Shown here piece by piece: positions 1 to 9,705 of a DNA stretch of 64,000 nucleotides. The DNA is from Methanobacteriota archaeon (GTDB taxonomy: Archaea; Halobacteriota; Methanosarcinia; Methanosarcinales; Methanosarcinaceae). Within the stretch, counting starts at the first letter, position 1; each line of letters starts with the position of its first letter. A program made the translations under genes and the position numbers. The notes beneath the pieces were generated by a model that was not told the DNA's origin, ran no database searches, and saw nothing but the letters and a program-made list of their open reading frames with translations. Location of the stretch: positions 1-64,000 of the forward strand of contig JASGVX010000089.1 of NCBI GenBank assembly GCA_030054735.1. Reading direction: 5' to 3'.

Positions 1-1066
1 TAATTTTTTCCTGTAAATGTTACTTTTGTTTATGTTCCTCAAATTAAATAATAATTATATATAAAATTTTAATATCTATATGAATTGTATATTTAAAAAG
101 TACTAACAATTATTTTTAAGATTAGAAAATCATATTATCAACAACAAGAGGTAAATAAATAAAAAAGTAGGAAGAGTCTGGTTCTTGCAGGTGTAAATTT
201 CTTCAGTAATCATGAGATATGTTGAAAAACGTTATCTGTTACATCGCCAACATGATGAAACAAATATATGGACTTTATGAAAGGAAACAGAATAAATTAA
301 GTCATAATGAATTCATCACACAGTTGAGGACACACTTGAGGATATATTACATAAAAGATTATAAACAGTTATTCTTACCATATAAAATATTTAAACATGT
401 TTGATATCTAATATTGTCTTAAAAATATTACTTAATTCTATGATAAAAATAGAAAATATTAAATAGAATGCTGCTGTATATACGTGCTTCATGACGAGGA
501 CTAATATAATTATCTGGAAATACTTACAAGCTGTCCAGCTAATTTCAACTGATATAAAGAATAATTCATTATTAAATAGAACTAATTTTGAGATTTATAA
601 CATTAAATGGTATAAAATAGATAGAAAAATATTAAATATAAGTTCCTCGTAATATTACTAACCAGATTCAAAAACATTTAAACTCCGGTAGCATATCCAG
701 TTAATAAAAGAAGCAGTAACGCCTGGAATTCCTTACTTGAATGAGGCAGGCAAGGGGTTTCAGGCGCCAACTATTTTTCAAACTCGGCTCGTATTCTGAA
801 AATACCTTCAAAAAGCATTTTACACAATAATCTGACATTGAGCCTATTATGAAAATAACCTGGAGAAGCCCTTCTGCCTGCTTGATCACATAAGCTATTA
901 AGCTCAGCTCCTGTTAACTAATTCACTAAAAACTAAAATGCCTGAGAGCTATATACAGGAATGCTAGAGTACATCTACTGTCATTTATTACGAATTTTTA
1001 TATAGGGAAGCAGCCAGATTTCCTTTGAATTCAAAAATTTATCACAGGCTCCAGGGATGATAAAAA
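1..1066. other. AT-rich non-coding stretch
   Basis: No gene can be supported here. The DNA is very AT-rich, and the two longest open frames (61 and 62 codons, at 219-404 plus and 701-889 minus) have no recognisable domain, no convincing ribosome binding site and AT-driven composition. No tRNA-like fold was seen. The last ~60 bases hold the promoter and leader of the next gene. Confidence 0.6.
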
Positions 1067-2008
1067 ATGTTTAAAACACGCCTCAGAGACTTTCTTCTTA
1101 CAAAAGACGACTGGCTTTTTGCAGTTTCTGATTACTTCCGTAAAGATGGAATAAGATCAACACTCCGCTATGTTCCGGATGAAAATGGAGAAAGGGAGTT
1201 AGACGGGAAGCGCTACAAAAAATACGATTTCGGCCCGGCTTTCGAATTTATGAAAAAAAACAGGCCGGACTGGGTCCAGGATGTCCATGTTGTCCCGGAA
1301 TCAGAAGTAAAAAAGGTGCTCCGGCCCTCTGACGTAATTCCCGGACTTGTGAATTCCGACAGCCGTATAAGGGCAATTGTAAAAGTGCTTGACAGGGCAG
1401 GAATTCCCAGGACAAGTATGGGAGTAACAGGCTCAATGCTTGCAGGCCTCCAGAATGAAAGTTCAGACATAGATTTTGTAGTCTACGGCCCCATGTGGTT
1501 CAGGGCAAGAGATGCCATAACTACAGCAAAACAGCAGGAAGGGGCCATAAAAGAGGTCGATGAGGAAATCTGGCAGAGCATTTACAGAAAAAGAATCCCT
1601 GAGATCTCTTTTGACGAATTCATGATCCACGAATACAGGAAAGGCAACCGCGGCATGGTTGAAGGCAGCTATTTCGACCTCCTCTTCGTGCGGGAATGGG
1701 ACCAGATCAAAGAGCCTCTCCTGCGGGGTAAGGACACGGTCAAAATGAAAATTGAAGCCGAAGTCAAAAACGCTGACTTTGCCTTTGACAGCCCCTCCTA
1801 CTACAAGATAGAACATGACGAAATCGACCATGTGCTCTCTTACACCCATACCTATGCAGGCCAGGCCCTCCCGGGCGAGATAATAGAAGCCCGTGGTGTG
1901 GTCGAAGAAACAGGAGATATCAAACGGCTTGTCGTTGGCACCTCAAGGGAACCAAAAGGGGAATGGATAAGGTCTCTTACCTGGCTCGAAATGTGCGGCT
2001 ACATGTGA
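1067..2008 (+). CDS. Predicted nucleotidyltransferase (pol-beta-like fold)
   Basis: A 313-residue cytosolic protein. Around residues 121-140 it has the signature of the polymerase-beta nucleotidyltransferase superfamily: GSMLAGLQNESSDIDFVVYG matches the G-S-x(n)-D-h-D pattern in which the two Asp residues bind the catalytic metals. The long regions on either side match the archaeal predicted-nucleotidyltransferase type rather than the short MNT toxins or CCA enzymes. The substrate cannot be told from sequence. The ATG lies about 10 bases downstream of a CAGGGA-like site. The gene is monocistronic in this window; the next gene is convergent. The superfamily is fairly sure; the specific role is unknown. 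Confidence 0.75.
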   Translation: MFKTRLRDFLLTKDDWLFAVSDYFRKDGIRSTLRYVPDENGERELDGKRYKKYDFGPAFEFMKKNRPDWVQDVHVVPESEVKKVLRPSDVIPGLVNSDSRIRAIVKVLDRAGIPRTSMGVTGSMLAGLQNESSDIDFVVYGPMWFRARDAITTAKQQEGAIKEVDEEIWQSIYRKRIPEISFDEFMIHEYRKGNRGMVEGSYFDLLFVREWDQIKEPLLRGKDTVKMKIEAEVKNADFAFDSPSYYKIEHDEIDHVLSYTHTYAGQALPGEIIEARGVVEETGDIKRLVVGTSREPKGEWIRSLTWLEMCGYM

Positions 2009-2010
2009 TT

Positions 2011-2068
2011 ACAGAATAATATACAGCATAATATACAGCACAATATACAGCATAATATACAGTATAAA
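2011..2068. repeat. Short 12-bp tandem repeat
   Basis: Just after the nucleotidyltransferase stop codon the unit AATATACAGCAT (with single-base variants) is repeated about four to five times in direct orientation. It sits between two convergent genes. It has no inverted symmetry typical of a terminator and looks like a slippage-prone minisatellite. Confidence 0.75.
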
Positions 2069-2113
2069 TATAGAAAGGAAGGCTTCAACTAACCTTCCTC
2101 AGTCCTGAAATAT

Positions 2114-3976
2114 TTACTTCATTTTTCTCTTCTTCAGGGCTGCATATGATGCCAGTACCCCGGTTGCTGAAAACAAAATACCAGCTCCAGGGGTACCTTT
2201 ATTTTCCTTTTCTTCATTTGAAGCCGGATTTCCTTCTCCGGATGCCTCTCCTGTGCTCTTGAGATTATATTCCTGAAATCTGGCAGGAGTGATTTCAACT
2301 GACTGGCTTCTTTTTTCCAGGCTTACAATAGCAAAAGGCGAAAATCCCGGAGTTTCTGCCCTGAAGTAGAAGTAAGCTTCATCTTCTCTGGTCAGGGTTG
2401 TGGGCAGTGCGTTCCATTTGTTATTGCTGTACCTGCAAAGGGTTATTGTGCTTTTATCAATACCGTTTTCGGAAAGCCATGTCCGCTTTACCCTGAAACT
2501 TATCCGGGCGTTTTTAATGTTTTCTGACCTTGAAAAGCCACTGTTTCCCACCCATATATTCAGGTTTTTGTAGACGCTTCCGGGAGCAGGTTCCTTCACT
2601 AATGAGGACGTGTTCTTCAGCATTTCAACAATTGTGCTTGTTTTTCCAAAGCTCCTAATAGGGTCAAACTCAACAGAAACGATCTCGTTTGTCTCTCCCT
2701 TGAAATTGTAGCGGGTGTGAATTCCTTTGAAAACCTGCCTATTTGAGACCTCTTTGAGATCAACGTTTCTGCTCGGTTCCGGAGAACCTACAGCACCTCC
2801 AGCTCCGCCGCTACTTCTCCCTTTTTCACTGCTTCCACCTTTTTCACTGCTTCCCCCATTTTTACTATTCTCTCCGTCTCCACTGCTTCCACCTTTTTCA
2901 CTGCTTCCCCCATTTTTACTATTCTCTCCGTCTCCACTGCTTCCCCCATTTTTACTATTCTCTCCGTCTCCACTGCTTCCCCCATTTTTACTATTCTCTC
3001 CGTCTCCACCGCTTCCCCCATTTTTACTATTCTCTCCGTCTCCACCGCTTCCCCCATTTTTACTATTCTCTCCGTCTCCACCGCTTCTCCCATTTTCACT
3101 ATTCTCTCCGTCTCCACCGCTTCCCCCATTTTCACTATTCTCTCCGTCTCCACCGTTTCCTCTGAAAGAATCTGCTTCCTCAGTAACTGTAATATAAGCT
3201 CTTTTTGTCTCGGTGTCGCTTCCGTAGCTAGTGTTAATTGCCTTTAGGGATACGTTATAGCTTCCTGTGGATGCATAGGTCCATACCGGATTTTTCTCAA
3301 ACGAGTCAATGCTTCCGTTTCCATCAAAGTCCCATTCCCAGGAATCCGTATTCCCCGAAGATAAGTCCGTAAACTGAACTGTAAGAGGAGGAGTACCGGA
3401 AAGAGGACTTGCAGAAAAGTCAGCTCCGGGAATCAGGGATGCCACTATTATTTCCAAATCCCCTGTGATGGGAACTGCTGAAACAGAATATCCGGAAATA
3501 TTGCCTGAGATTGTGAAATTTCCAGGTTTGCTAGCAGAAGGCACTGTAACCCTGTATACAACAGTTTTTTTCCCTCCCGCCTGAAGGCTCTCGACCCATA
3601 TCCATTCCAGAGTAGACTCTTTGAAAGTCTCGTCATTCTGGAAGAAAGCTCCGTCATTTTCAATTCTGCTTATAGTCCATCCATCAGGAAGGTCTTCATC
3701 AAGGGTGAGGGCTTTAACAGGCTGGTCTGTATATATGTGCACAGTTACGGTAAAAGTTCCCCCTGGATAAACCGTTCCTGTGGAAAACTCCCTGCTTGCC
3801 TCAATTCCAGCGCCAGAAACCGGAATAATGGCTATTGCTAAAAATAGAAAGAGTGCAAGACCGGAGATAATATTTGAGATTTTGTCCCGGTTTTTTGCTT
3901 TAAGAGTATCAATACTTTTCATAAGAACGAATCCTTTATTTTTTTGGAAGTCTTCAGTATCTATCTTAAAATTCAT
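2114..3976 (-). CDS. PKD-domain surface protein with PGF-pre-PGF domain
   Basis: A 620-residue exported protein. It has a hydrophobic signal segment near residues 34-55, an N-terminal beta-rich region, a PKD domain at about 187-265 (core WEWDFDGNGSIDS, then YNVSLKA), a Gly/Ser/Asn/Glu-rich repeat tract at about 275-395, and then the domain found in many Methanosarcina surface proteins just before the anchor (PGF-pre-PGF type, about 410-555, ending in GFSPFAIVSLE). The C-terminus has a hydrophobic stretch followed by KKRKMK, as expected for a membrane or sorting anchor. It is probably cell-surface exposed, with a structural or adhesive role inferred only from the domains. A second in-frame ATG at 3922, preceded by AAGGA, gives a more normal signal peptide and may be the true start. 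Confidence 0.8.
   Translation of the reverse strand: MNFKIDTEDFQKNKGFVLMKSIDTLKAKNRDKISNIISGLALFLFLAIAIIPVSGAGIEASREFSTGTVYPGGTFTVTVHIYTDQPVKALTLDEDLPDGWTISRIENDGAFFQNDETFKESTLEWIWVESLQAGGKKTVVYRVTVPSASKPGNFTISGNISGYSVSAVPITGDLEIIVASLIPGADFSASPLSGTPPLTVQFTDLSSGNTDSWEWDFDGNGSIDSFEKNPVWTYASTGSYNVSLKAINTSYGSDTETKRAYITVTEEADSFRGNGGDGENSENGGSGGDGENSENGRSGGDGENSKNGGSGGDGENSKNGGSGGDGENSKNGGSSGDGENSKNGGSSGDGENSKNGGSSEKGGSSGDGENSKNGGSSEKGGSSEKGRSSGGAGGAVGSPEPSRNVDLKEVSNRQVFKGIHTRYNFKGETNEIVSVEFDPIRSFGKTSTIVEMLKNTSSLVKEPAPGSVYKNLNIWVGNSGFSRSENIKNARISFRVKRTWLSENGIDKSTITLCRYSNNKWNALPTTLTREDEAYFYFRAETPGFSPFAIVSLEKRSQSVEITPARFQEYNLKSTGEASGEGNPASNEEKENKGTPGAGILFSATGVLASYAALKKRKMK
2830..3155 (-). repeat. 36-bp tandem repeat inside surface-protein gene
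   Basis: About eight to nine direct copies of a 36-bp unit encode GDGENSKNGGSG-like 12-mers, with shorter SEKGGS units mixed in. The third-position variants are few, so the array expanded recently. The repeats keep long open frames in other phases too, which explains spurious ORFs on both strands here. Confidence 0.9.
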
Positions 3977-4480
3977 ATTCTGTTTAGGTCTATATTATTA
4001 TAACTGTTTACAGACTTTTTATTATATATCTCAGGAGAAATTATTTGCTTTTCAATCTCCTGAAAGAGTAAGCCACTTCCCACAGTAAATTTTCGCATAT
4101 TAATATCTTTCATGCTATCGATTTCCAAAAAAATGTGGATTTATTGGACTTTTATGCAGGATGTAAAGAAGGTTATATGGTGTATCATAGAGACAAAAAA
4201 GATATCAGTAAATTTTTACAAGGTTCCATAAAAAGTCCAAATTCATTAGTTTCACTAATTTTTTACTTTTCCTTAAACGATGTTTTCCGATACCTATATA
4301 CATATTGTGAAAATGTCACCATATGTCTCTTTACCCCTCTAAGTCTGGATTTCATAAAAGATAATAAATTGCAAGCAAAATAGTCAGCGTGAAATTAAAT
4401 AGGTATCGCGAAGAAACTTGTATTAATGTTTCGGTTTATATCCGAAACATTTTTTTTGGAACAAAGGGATAAAATCAGGG
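3977..4480. other. Non-coding spacer
   Basis: AT-rich spacer that must hold the promoter of the minus-strand surface-protein gene. An 82-codon GTG-started frame at 4135-4383 has no ribosome binding site or recognisable domain and I do not call it a gene. Confidence 0.5.
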
Positions 4481-5021
4481 ATGAGATACATGGGAAACAA
4501 AAAAATCATCTATTTTAATCTTATATCTATTGTCATTTTCCTGCTCTATATGGCTTTACACCTCTACCTTGCAGAAGGAGGAATAATATGTTCAGGGCAG
4601 TGAAGGGGGTTTCTTATATGCAAAATTTGATTTCTTTGGTCATCATATTATTGATATTAATGGTAATGAATCCGGCAGTCTGATTTCCCCTTCTATTGTA
4701 ATGGCGATACTATTATTTTTCAATTTTGTATTTTTGTTTAAATACAAATTCTCCAGACGAGTTGTACTAAATATTGTTCTTCTAGTTCTGACATTATGTT
4801 TTTATCACATATTTTTAAACGATCTGAATTCAAATCTGAAACTAGCTGTAAGATCAAATTCATTATGGCTTAGCGAATTGAACTTGTTTGGGTATAAGTT
4901 TTTTGACAGTAGCGAGAAAATAGCTGTCAATGGGTATAATTACTCTATATTGCCCATCTTTATATCAATAATCTACAATGCTTCAAAATTGATTTTTCGG
5001 GATGAAGCAGATGATAATTAA
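4481..5021 (+). pseudogene. Small membrane protein split by a frameshift
   Basis: A first frame starts with ATG at 4481 (or 4490) and encodes a 40-residue piece with one transmembrane helix (YFNLISIVIFLLYMALHLYL) before a stop at 4601. The next frame is open from 4587, overlaps the end of the first, and continues as a hydrophilic loop (DFFGHHIIDINGNESGS) and at least two more hydrophobic helices to a stop at 5019-5021. A one-base shift near 4587-4600 joins them into one ~175-residue membrane protein. Nothing in it matches a family I recognise. It is either a pseudogene or a sequencing error. An ATG at 4701 could restart the second half. Confidence 0.5.
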
Positions 5022-5189
5022 GATTGTAGAACGCATTTTTGATCTCTATTGCTAATCTTAGCAAGAGGCGGTAAAGTATTACATACGGAATCAGGGTTGA
5101 AGTTAACGCTTATAACCCCTGAGATTAAGACTCAGGAGCTTTACGCTTCTTCCTATAAAGATAACTTCAAGTGAATCCGCAGTCAAAGT

Positions 5190-5200
5190 CACGTATAAAT
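5190..5200 (+). promoter_or_regulatory. Archaeal TATA box
   Basis: The sequence CGTATAAATA lies about 30 bases upstream of the ATG at 5224. This is the normal archaeal TATA-to-start distance and implies an almost leaderless transcript. A perfect small hairpin, CCTGAG-N7-CTCAGG, lies at 5118-5136, upstream. Confidence 0.55.
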
Positions 5201-5223
5201 AAAACAGTGCTCTATTTTATCTT

Positions 5224-6732
5224 ATGAAAACAAAAAAAACTTATGTATGCTTCGCTCTGATTTTTATCGGAATTGCGACCGCAGCTACAGTGTTTGCTTA
5301 CCCTGGCTCTAGTGGAAATGCAGACCAGGCAGATGAGCATGAGAACGCTCCTAAAATCGCTGATAATAGCATTGAATCATCTTCCAGTGTAATAAGCAAG
5401 GTAAAACCTTCAAATCCCCTGGCAATTCTAAGTGCTGGAGCTACCGGAACTGATTCGGCTACCGAGCTTACTGTCTACAATAATGACCTTGCCCTTGTAA
5501 AAGAACGCAGGGAGCTTGACCTGAAAGCCGGAGTTAACAATATTGAATACAGTGATGTCGCTGCACTTATTGATCCGACTTCAGTCATGTTTGAGGACAC
5601 AAAAAACAAAAATACTGCCGTACTTGAACAGAACTACGAATACGACCTTGTAAGCAGTGACAAACTTCTTGACAAATTCCTGGGCAAGGAGATTACTGCA
5701 AGCGAAAAGGAAGGAAACACCTATACAGGGACTCTTCTCAGCCATGACGGCGGGGTTGTGCTCAAACTGAGCGATGGAAAGGTTGTAAGTCTCGCAGAAG
5801 TCACAAAATTTGAGTTCCCGGACTCTGCAGGCCTGCTCACAAAACCCACTCTCGTATGGCAGGTCTACTCTCCTGTAACAGGCAGCCGGAATGTCCTGAC
5901 CTCTTATCTTACAGGCGGCATGAAATGGAATGCGAATTACATTGTAAAGACAAATACAGATGATACAAAAGCTGACATCCAGGGATGGGTCAGTATTGAC
6001 AATAAGGCAGGAGCAAGCTATAATGATGCAAAATTGAAGCTCGTTGCAGGGGAAGTCCACCGTATAACTCCACCTGAGCCTCCCCGTTATGAAGGTGGGG
6101 TTCTAGAAGAAACAGCGGACATTAAGGGAGAAGGAGGCTTTGTTGAAGAAGCCCTCTTTGAGTACCACCTCTATACCCTTGAAAGGCCGGCTACCCTGAA
6201 AAATAACCAGGTCAAGCAGCTTTCCCTGCTCTCTGCAGATTCTGTGCCTGTAGAAAAGGAACTCGTCTTTGACGCTTCAAAAAGTAATAAGGTGCAGGTA
6301 GCCCTGAACCTGAATAACTCTAAAGAAAAAGGCCTTGGAATGCCTCTTCCTGCCGGAGTTTTAAGAGTATACAAAGCTGACTCCGAAGGGCAGCTCCAGT
6401 TCCTTGGAGAAGATAGTATAGACCACACTCCAAAAGATGAAGAGATAAAAGTAGTTATCGGAAATGCTTTTGATCTAACCGGCACCAGGGCCCAGACTGA
6501 TTATAAGAGAGTAAACAATAATGTCTGGCGGGAAAGCTATGATATCGAACTTAAGAACCATAAGTCTGAAACTCAGAAAATAAAGGTCGTAGAACACTTT
6601 TACGGAGACTGGAAAATTATCACCAGTTCAGACACTTACGAAAAGAAGGACGCTTACACCGCCGAGTGGGAAGTAAGCGTAGCAGCAAACGGCTCAAAAA
6701 AGGTCTCTTTCACAGTAGAACGCAGGTATTGA
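5224..6732 (+). CDS. Secreted DUF4139-type protein
   Basis: 502 residues. The N-terminus is a signal peptide (KKTYVCFALIFIGIATAATV, then the cleavage region FAYPGS). The rest carries the features of the DUF4139 family: TVYNNDLALVKERRELDLKAG near residue 80, a central WNANYI segment followed by a beta-rich half, and a C-terminal WEVSVAANGSKKVSFTVERRY strand. The function of the family is not established; an extracellular or surface location is inferred. The gene stands alone with its own TATA box and terminator. Confidence 0.75.
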   Translation: MKTKKTYVCFALIFIGIATAATVFAYPGSSGNADQADEHENAPKIADNSIESSSSVISKVKPSNPLAILSAGATGTDSATELTVYNNDLALVKERRELDLKAGVNNIEYSDVAALIDPTSVMFEDTKNKNTAVLEQNYEYDLVSSDKLLDKFLGKEITASEKEGNTYTGTLLSHDGGVVLKLSDGKVVSLAEVTKFEFPDSAGLLTKPTLVWQVYSPVTGSRNVLTSYLTGGMKWNANYIVKTNTDDTKADIQGWVSIDNKAGASYNDAKLKLVAGEVHRITPPEPPRYEGGVLEETADIKGEGGFVEEALFEYHLYTLERPATLKNNQVKQLSLLSADSVPVEKELVFDASKSNKVQVALNLNNSKEKGLGMPLPAGVLRVYKADSEGQLQFLGEDSIDHTPKDEEIKVVIGNAFDLTGTRAQTDYKRVNNNVWRESYDIELKNHKSETQKIKVVEHFYGDWKIITSSDTYEKKDAYTAEWEVSVAANGSKKVSFTVERRY

Positions 6733-6840
6733 GCTTTTGTAAACTGCCAGTTTCCAGGCAGCCATTAAGTCCCCATCTTGAAATGCCTTAAAACCTTTCG
6801 GGCACGGACTTAAACGAATAAACCTGAAAAATTAGCCTCT

Positions 6841-6865
6841 AAGAGGGCTTTGCCCTCTTATTTTT
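6841..6865 (+). terminator. Hairpin terminator
   Basis: A perfect 7-bp stem, AAGAGGG / CCCTCTT, with a 5-base loop is followed by ATTTTT. It lies about 110 bases after the DUF4139 gene and before the convergent ABC transporter operon, so it may serve the plus-strand transcript. Confidence 0.6.
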
Positions 6866-7018
6866 CAAACTGCTATTTTATCTTTTTATAAAAATCAGTG
6901 GCCTTTAACTGATTAGCTGATCTATAACAGGATTACAAAAGATAATCCACTCAGCTTTTCTTTCCCTTCACTGCACACAAAATTCCTGCAGGATAAAACA
7001 GTGTTTTGGATTGCATCA

Positions 7019-7933
7019 CTATACTTTCCAGCACCTCACCAACCTTCCCGAGACATCCCGCAGTTTCTGCGGCTCTTTACACGCACCCGTCCTCTCCCGG
7101 CACATCCGGAAGTAGGGACATCCTAAAAAGTCATCAGGCAGCGCTCTATCATCTTCCTGCAGCACAACATCAAGCGACACATAGCGTACTGCGTCCAGAA
7201 GAGCACGCGTATAAGGGTGCAGAGGACTGTCAAACACATCCTTCCCTTCCTCAACAATCTCGCCTGCATACATCACCAGCACCCTGTCCGAAACAGCTTT
7301 TGCCGCTTCAAGGTCATGCGTAATAAACACCAGTCCCAGACCTCTTTTCTTCTGAATTTCTTTGAGCACCGCCACAATAAACGCCTGTACTGACACATCA
7401 AGCATCGAGGTCGCCTCATCACAGACCAGTAGCTCAGGCTTCAGAGCAAGCGCCCTGGCAATTACTACCCTCTGCAGTTCTCCTCCTGAAAGCTCATGCG
7501 GATATCGGGGTTTGTGCTCCACAGAAAGCCCCACCTCTGCAAACAGTGCATCTACATTTTCCGAAATCTCCTCTCTGGAAAAACCTCCACAAAGAACAAA
7601 AGGTTCGGCAACCGACCGTTCAACCGTCCATTTCGGGTCAAGCACATCATCAGGGTTCTGGGGGATCAACTGGATTTTTCCCATAAAGTTCCGGAGATTC
7701 TTCCAGTTCATCCCGGTCAGTTTCGTACCTTCGAAAAATACCTCTCCGGAACTTGGCGCAAGTTGCTGTACAAGCATCTTTGCAAGCGTTGATTTCCCGC
7801 ACCCGGACTCGCCGACAATAGCTAGAGTCTCACCCGGAAAAATCTCAAGGTCAACACCAGAGACGGCTCTATTTTTGACGGTTTTAATCAGCCCTGAGCT
7901 GTAAACACAATGCAGGTTCTCTGCCTTAAGCAT
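7019..7933 (-). CDS. ABC transporter ATPase, peptide/nickel type (DppF/NikE-like)
   Basis: 304 residues. Walker A is GESGCGKST (near residue 38), the signature is LSGGELQRVVIARAL, Walker B is LLVCDEATSMLD, and the switch His is in FITHDL. The C-terminal extension HPYTRALLDAV and the Cys-containing tail are the oligopeptide/nickel ABC C-terminal domain. It would pair with the neighbouring ATPase to drive uptake through the two permeases. It is the last gene of the minus-strand operon and its start overlaps the preceding gene by 8 bases. Substrate is not decidable; peptide, nickel or a metal chelate are the options. Confidence 0.9.
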   Translation of the reverse strand: MLKAENLHCVYSSGLIKTVKNRAVSGVDLEIFPGETLAIVGESGCGKSTLAKMLVQQLAPSSGEVFFEGTKLTGMNWKNLRNFMGKIQLIPQNPDDVLDPKWTVERSVAEPFVLCGGFSREEISENVDALFAEVGLSVEHKPRYPHELSGGELQRVVIARALALKPELLVCDEATSMLDVSVQAFIVAVLKEIQKKRGLGLVFITHDLEAAKAVSDRVLVMYAGEIVEEGKDVFDSPLHPYTRALLDAVRYVSLDVVLQEDDRALPDDFLGCPYFRMCRERTGACKEPQKLRDVSGRLVRCWKV

Positions 7934-8864
7934 AGAGCCAGCACCTCACATATCTCCCATCAATTTCCACAACCGGTGGATCCGACAGGCAGCTTTTTGT
8001 TTTATGCGGGCAGCGAGGATGAAACCTGCAGCCTTCCGGAACATCAATCATGGACGGTGACGACCCTGGAATCGGGTGCATGCCGCGCTCAGGCACCGCA
8101 TCCAGAAGCGCTTTTGAATACGGGTGCAAAGGCTCTTTGAAAAACTCATCCTTTCCGGCAATCTCTAGAATCTGCCCGCAGTAGTTTACCGCAATCCTGT
8201 CTGACATCGCCCGGGCAAAACCGACATCATGTGTAATTAAAAGAAACGCACAGCCTTCTGAAGCAACCTTCTGAAAAATTGCTGCAATATTGCGCCTCTT
8301 AAGCACATCAACTCCCTTTGTCGGTTCATCAGCGATAATCAGTTCAGGGTCTGCAGCCGTTCCCATTGCAACCATTGCCCGCTGCAGCATTCCGCCGCTG
8401 TACTGGAACGGGTATTCTCTTTCCCGCACTTCAGGAGGGAGGATATCAAAATATTTCAGAGCCCCGCGTGTCCTGTCCTTTGCATCCTCTTTACCCAGTC
8501 CAAGATGTGCCCTCATAGGCTCTGCAACCTGAGTGCCAACCCTTAATCCCGGATTCATTGCAAGATATGGGTTCTGGGCAATTGATGCAACGGTTTTTCC
8601 GCGGATCTTCTGCATCTCCTTTTCTGAAAGAGCTGAAATTTCCCTACCGTCAAGTTCCACTTTACCGGAAAACACTGCATTTGGGGGAAGCAGCTTGATA
8701 ATTGCCTGGCCAAGAATCGACTTTCCGCTCCCGGACTCCCCAATCAGTGAAAATACCTCATGTTTCTTTATGGAAAAAGCTGCATCATCAACCGCGCGAA
8801 CGGTTCCCTGTCCGGTTGGGATTGATACAGAAACCCCGGATACCTTCAGCAATACATCAGACAT
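7926..8864 (-). CDS. ABC transporter ATPase, peptide/nickel type (DppD/NikD-like)
   Basis: About 312 residues. Walker A is GESGSGKS, the signature YSGGMLQRAMVAMG, Walker B LIIADEPTKGVD, and the switch His is in LITHDVGFA. The C-terminal Cys-rich oligopeptide-ABC tail (CRFHPRCPHKTKSC) is present. I place the start at the ATG at 8864, not the in-frame upstream one at 8888, because GGGAGG sits 5 bases ahead of it and this removes the overlap with the permease gene, which ends at 8866. Confidence 0.9.
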   Translation of the reverse strand: MSDVLLKVSGVSVSIPTGQGTVRAVDDAAFSIKKHEVFSLIGESGSGKSILGQAIIKLLPPNAVFSGKVELDGREISALSEKEMQKIRGKTVASIAQNPYLAMNPGLRVGTQVAEPMRAHLGLGKEDAKDRTRGALKYFDILPPEVREREYPFQYSGGMLQRAMVAMGTAADPELIIADEPTKGVDVLKRRNIAAIFQKVASEGCAFLLITHDVGFARAMSDRIAVNYCGQILEIAGKDEFFKEPLHPYSKALLDAVPERGMHPIPGSSPSMIDVPEGCRFHPRCPHKTKSCLSDPPVVEIDGRYVRCWLYA

Positions 8865-8865
8865 A

Positions 8866-9705
8866 TTAAAACCTCCCTTCAAGCTCAAAACTTTTCATCT
8901 TCTGGTCAAGTGCATCCCGAAGCCCATCGCCAAAATAGTTGAACGCAAGAACTGTCATCATAATAAAAAGACCAGGGAAAAACATCAGCCAGGGGGCAGT
9001 TGTGAAATATGTCCGTCCTGCATTCAGCATCGCACCCCATTCAGGTGTTGAAGGCTGCACCCCAAGGCCAAGGAAACTTAAACCGGCTGCTGCAAGGATC
9101 ACATTCCCGATACCAAGCGATGCCATGATCAAAACAGGAGAGATAATGTTTGGCAGAACATGCTTTATTATCACATAAGTATTTGAAGCCCCAATCCAGC
9201 GGGATGCCCGAGCATAGCCTTTTGTCTTGACGTCAAGTGTTGAACCGCGTGCAATTCTCGCAAACACCGTCCACTCAACGGCAATTAAAGCAAGCATCAT
9301 GTTTTCCATTCCCTGTCCCAGAAACGCTGTAATTGCAAGTGCCAGAAACATCGAAGGGAATGCAAGGAAACTATCCGTCAGCCGCATAATAACCTCGTCC
9401 AGCCAGCCGCCGTAATACCCTGCGAGAACACCAAATGCCACCCCAATTGCAAGCGAAACGATGACAACCGAAAACCCGACGAAAAGAGATGCCCGTGCAC
9501 CGTACATCACCATTGTCAGTATATCACGGCCAAGGTTATCGGTCCCGAAAAAATGCTCAGAAGACGGAGGCTGGAGACGGTTCTGCAGGTTCTTTTCCTT
9601 GTAGTCATAGGGGGCTAAAACATTGGCAAATATGGCCATGAAAATAAGCCCTCCAAGAATTATCAGGGAAAGAATAATTTGCCGGTTTTTAAGAAGTTCT
9701 ATCAT
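8866..9705 (-). CDS. ABC transporter permease, peptide/nickel type (DppC/NikC-like)
   Basis: 279 residues with about five to six transmembrane helices. The N-terminal LAPYDYKEKN...FGTDNLGRDIL segment is diagnostic of the DppC/NikC permease family, and the EAA-type loop follows later (ASRWIGASNTYVIIKHVLPNI). It forms the membrane channel with the adjacent permease, with which it overlaps by 17 bases. The gene is intact. Confidence 0.9.
   Translation of the reverse strand: MIELLKNRQIILSLIILGGLIFMAIFANVLAPYDYKEKNLQNRLQPPSSEHFFGTDNLGRDILTMVMYGARASLFVGFSVVIVSLAIGVAFGVLAGYYGGWLDEVIMRLTDSFLAFPSMFLALAITAFLGQGMENMMLALIAVEWTVFARIARGSTLDVKTKGYARASRWIGASNTYVIIKHVLPNIISPVLIMASLGIGNVILAAAGLSFLGLGVQPSTPEWGAMLNAGRTYFTTAPWLMFFPGLFIMMTVLAFNYFGDGLRDALDQKMKSFELEGRF

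Noticed and set aside
2788-3197. Regular 36-bp repeats suggesting a CRISPR array, and long ORFs in two other frames
   Set aside because: The repeats are contiguous with no spacers and are in frame with the PKD surface protein as 12-residue units; the other frames are by-products of the repeat.
4135-4383. 82-codon plus-strand ORF with GTG start
   Set aside because: No ribosome binding site, no recognisable domain, and AT-rich composition.
5118-5136. CCTGAG/CTCAGG hairpin as terminator or regulatory RNA
   Set aside because: Only a 6-bp stem with no T tract, and not placed after a gene that clearly ends there; kept only as a note in the promoter entry.
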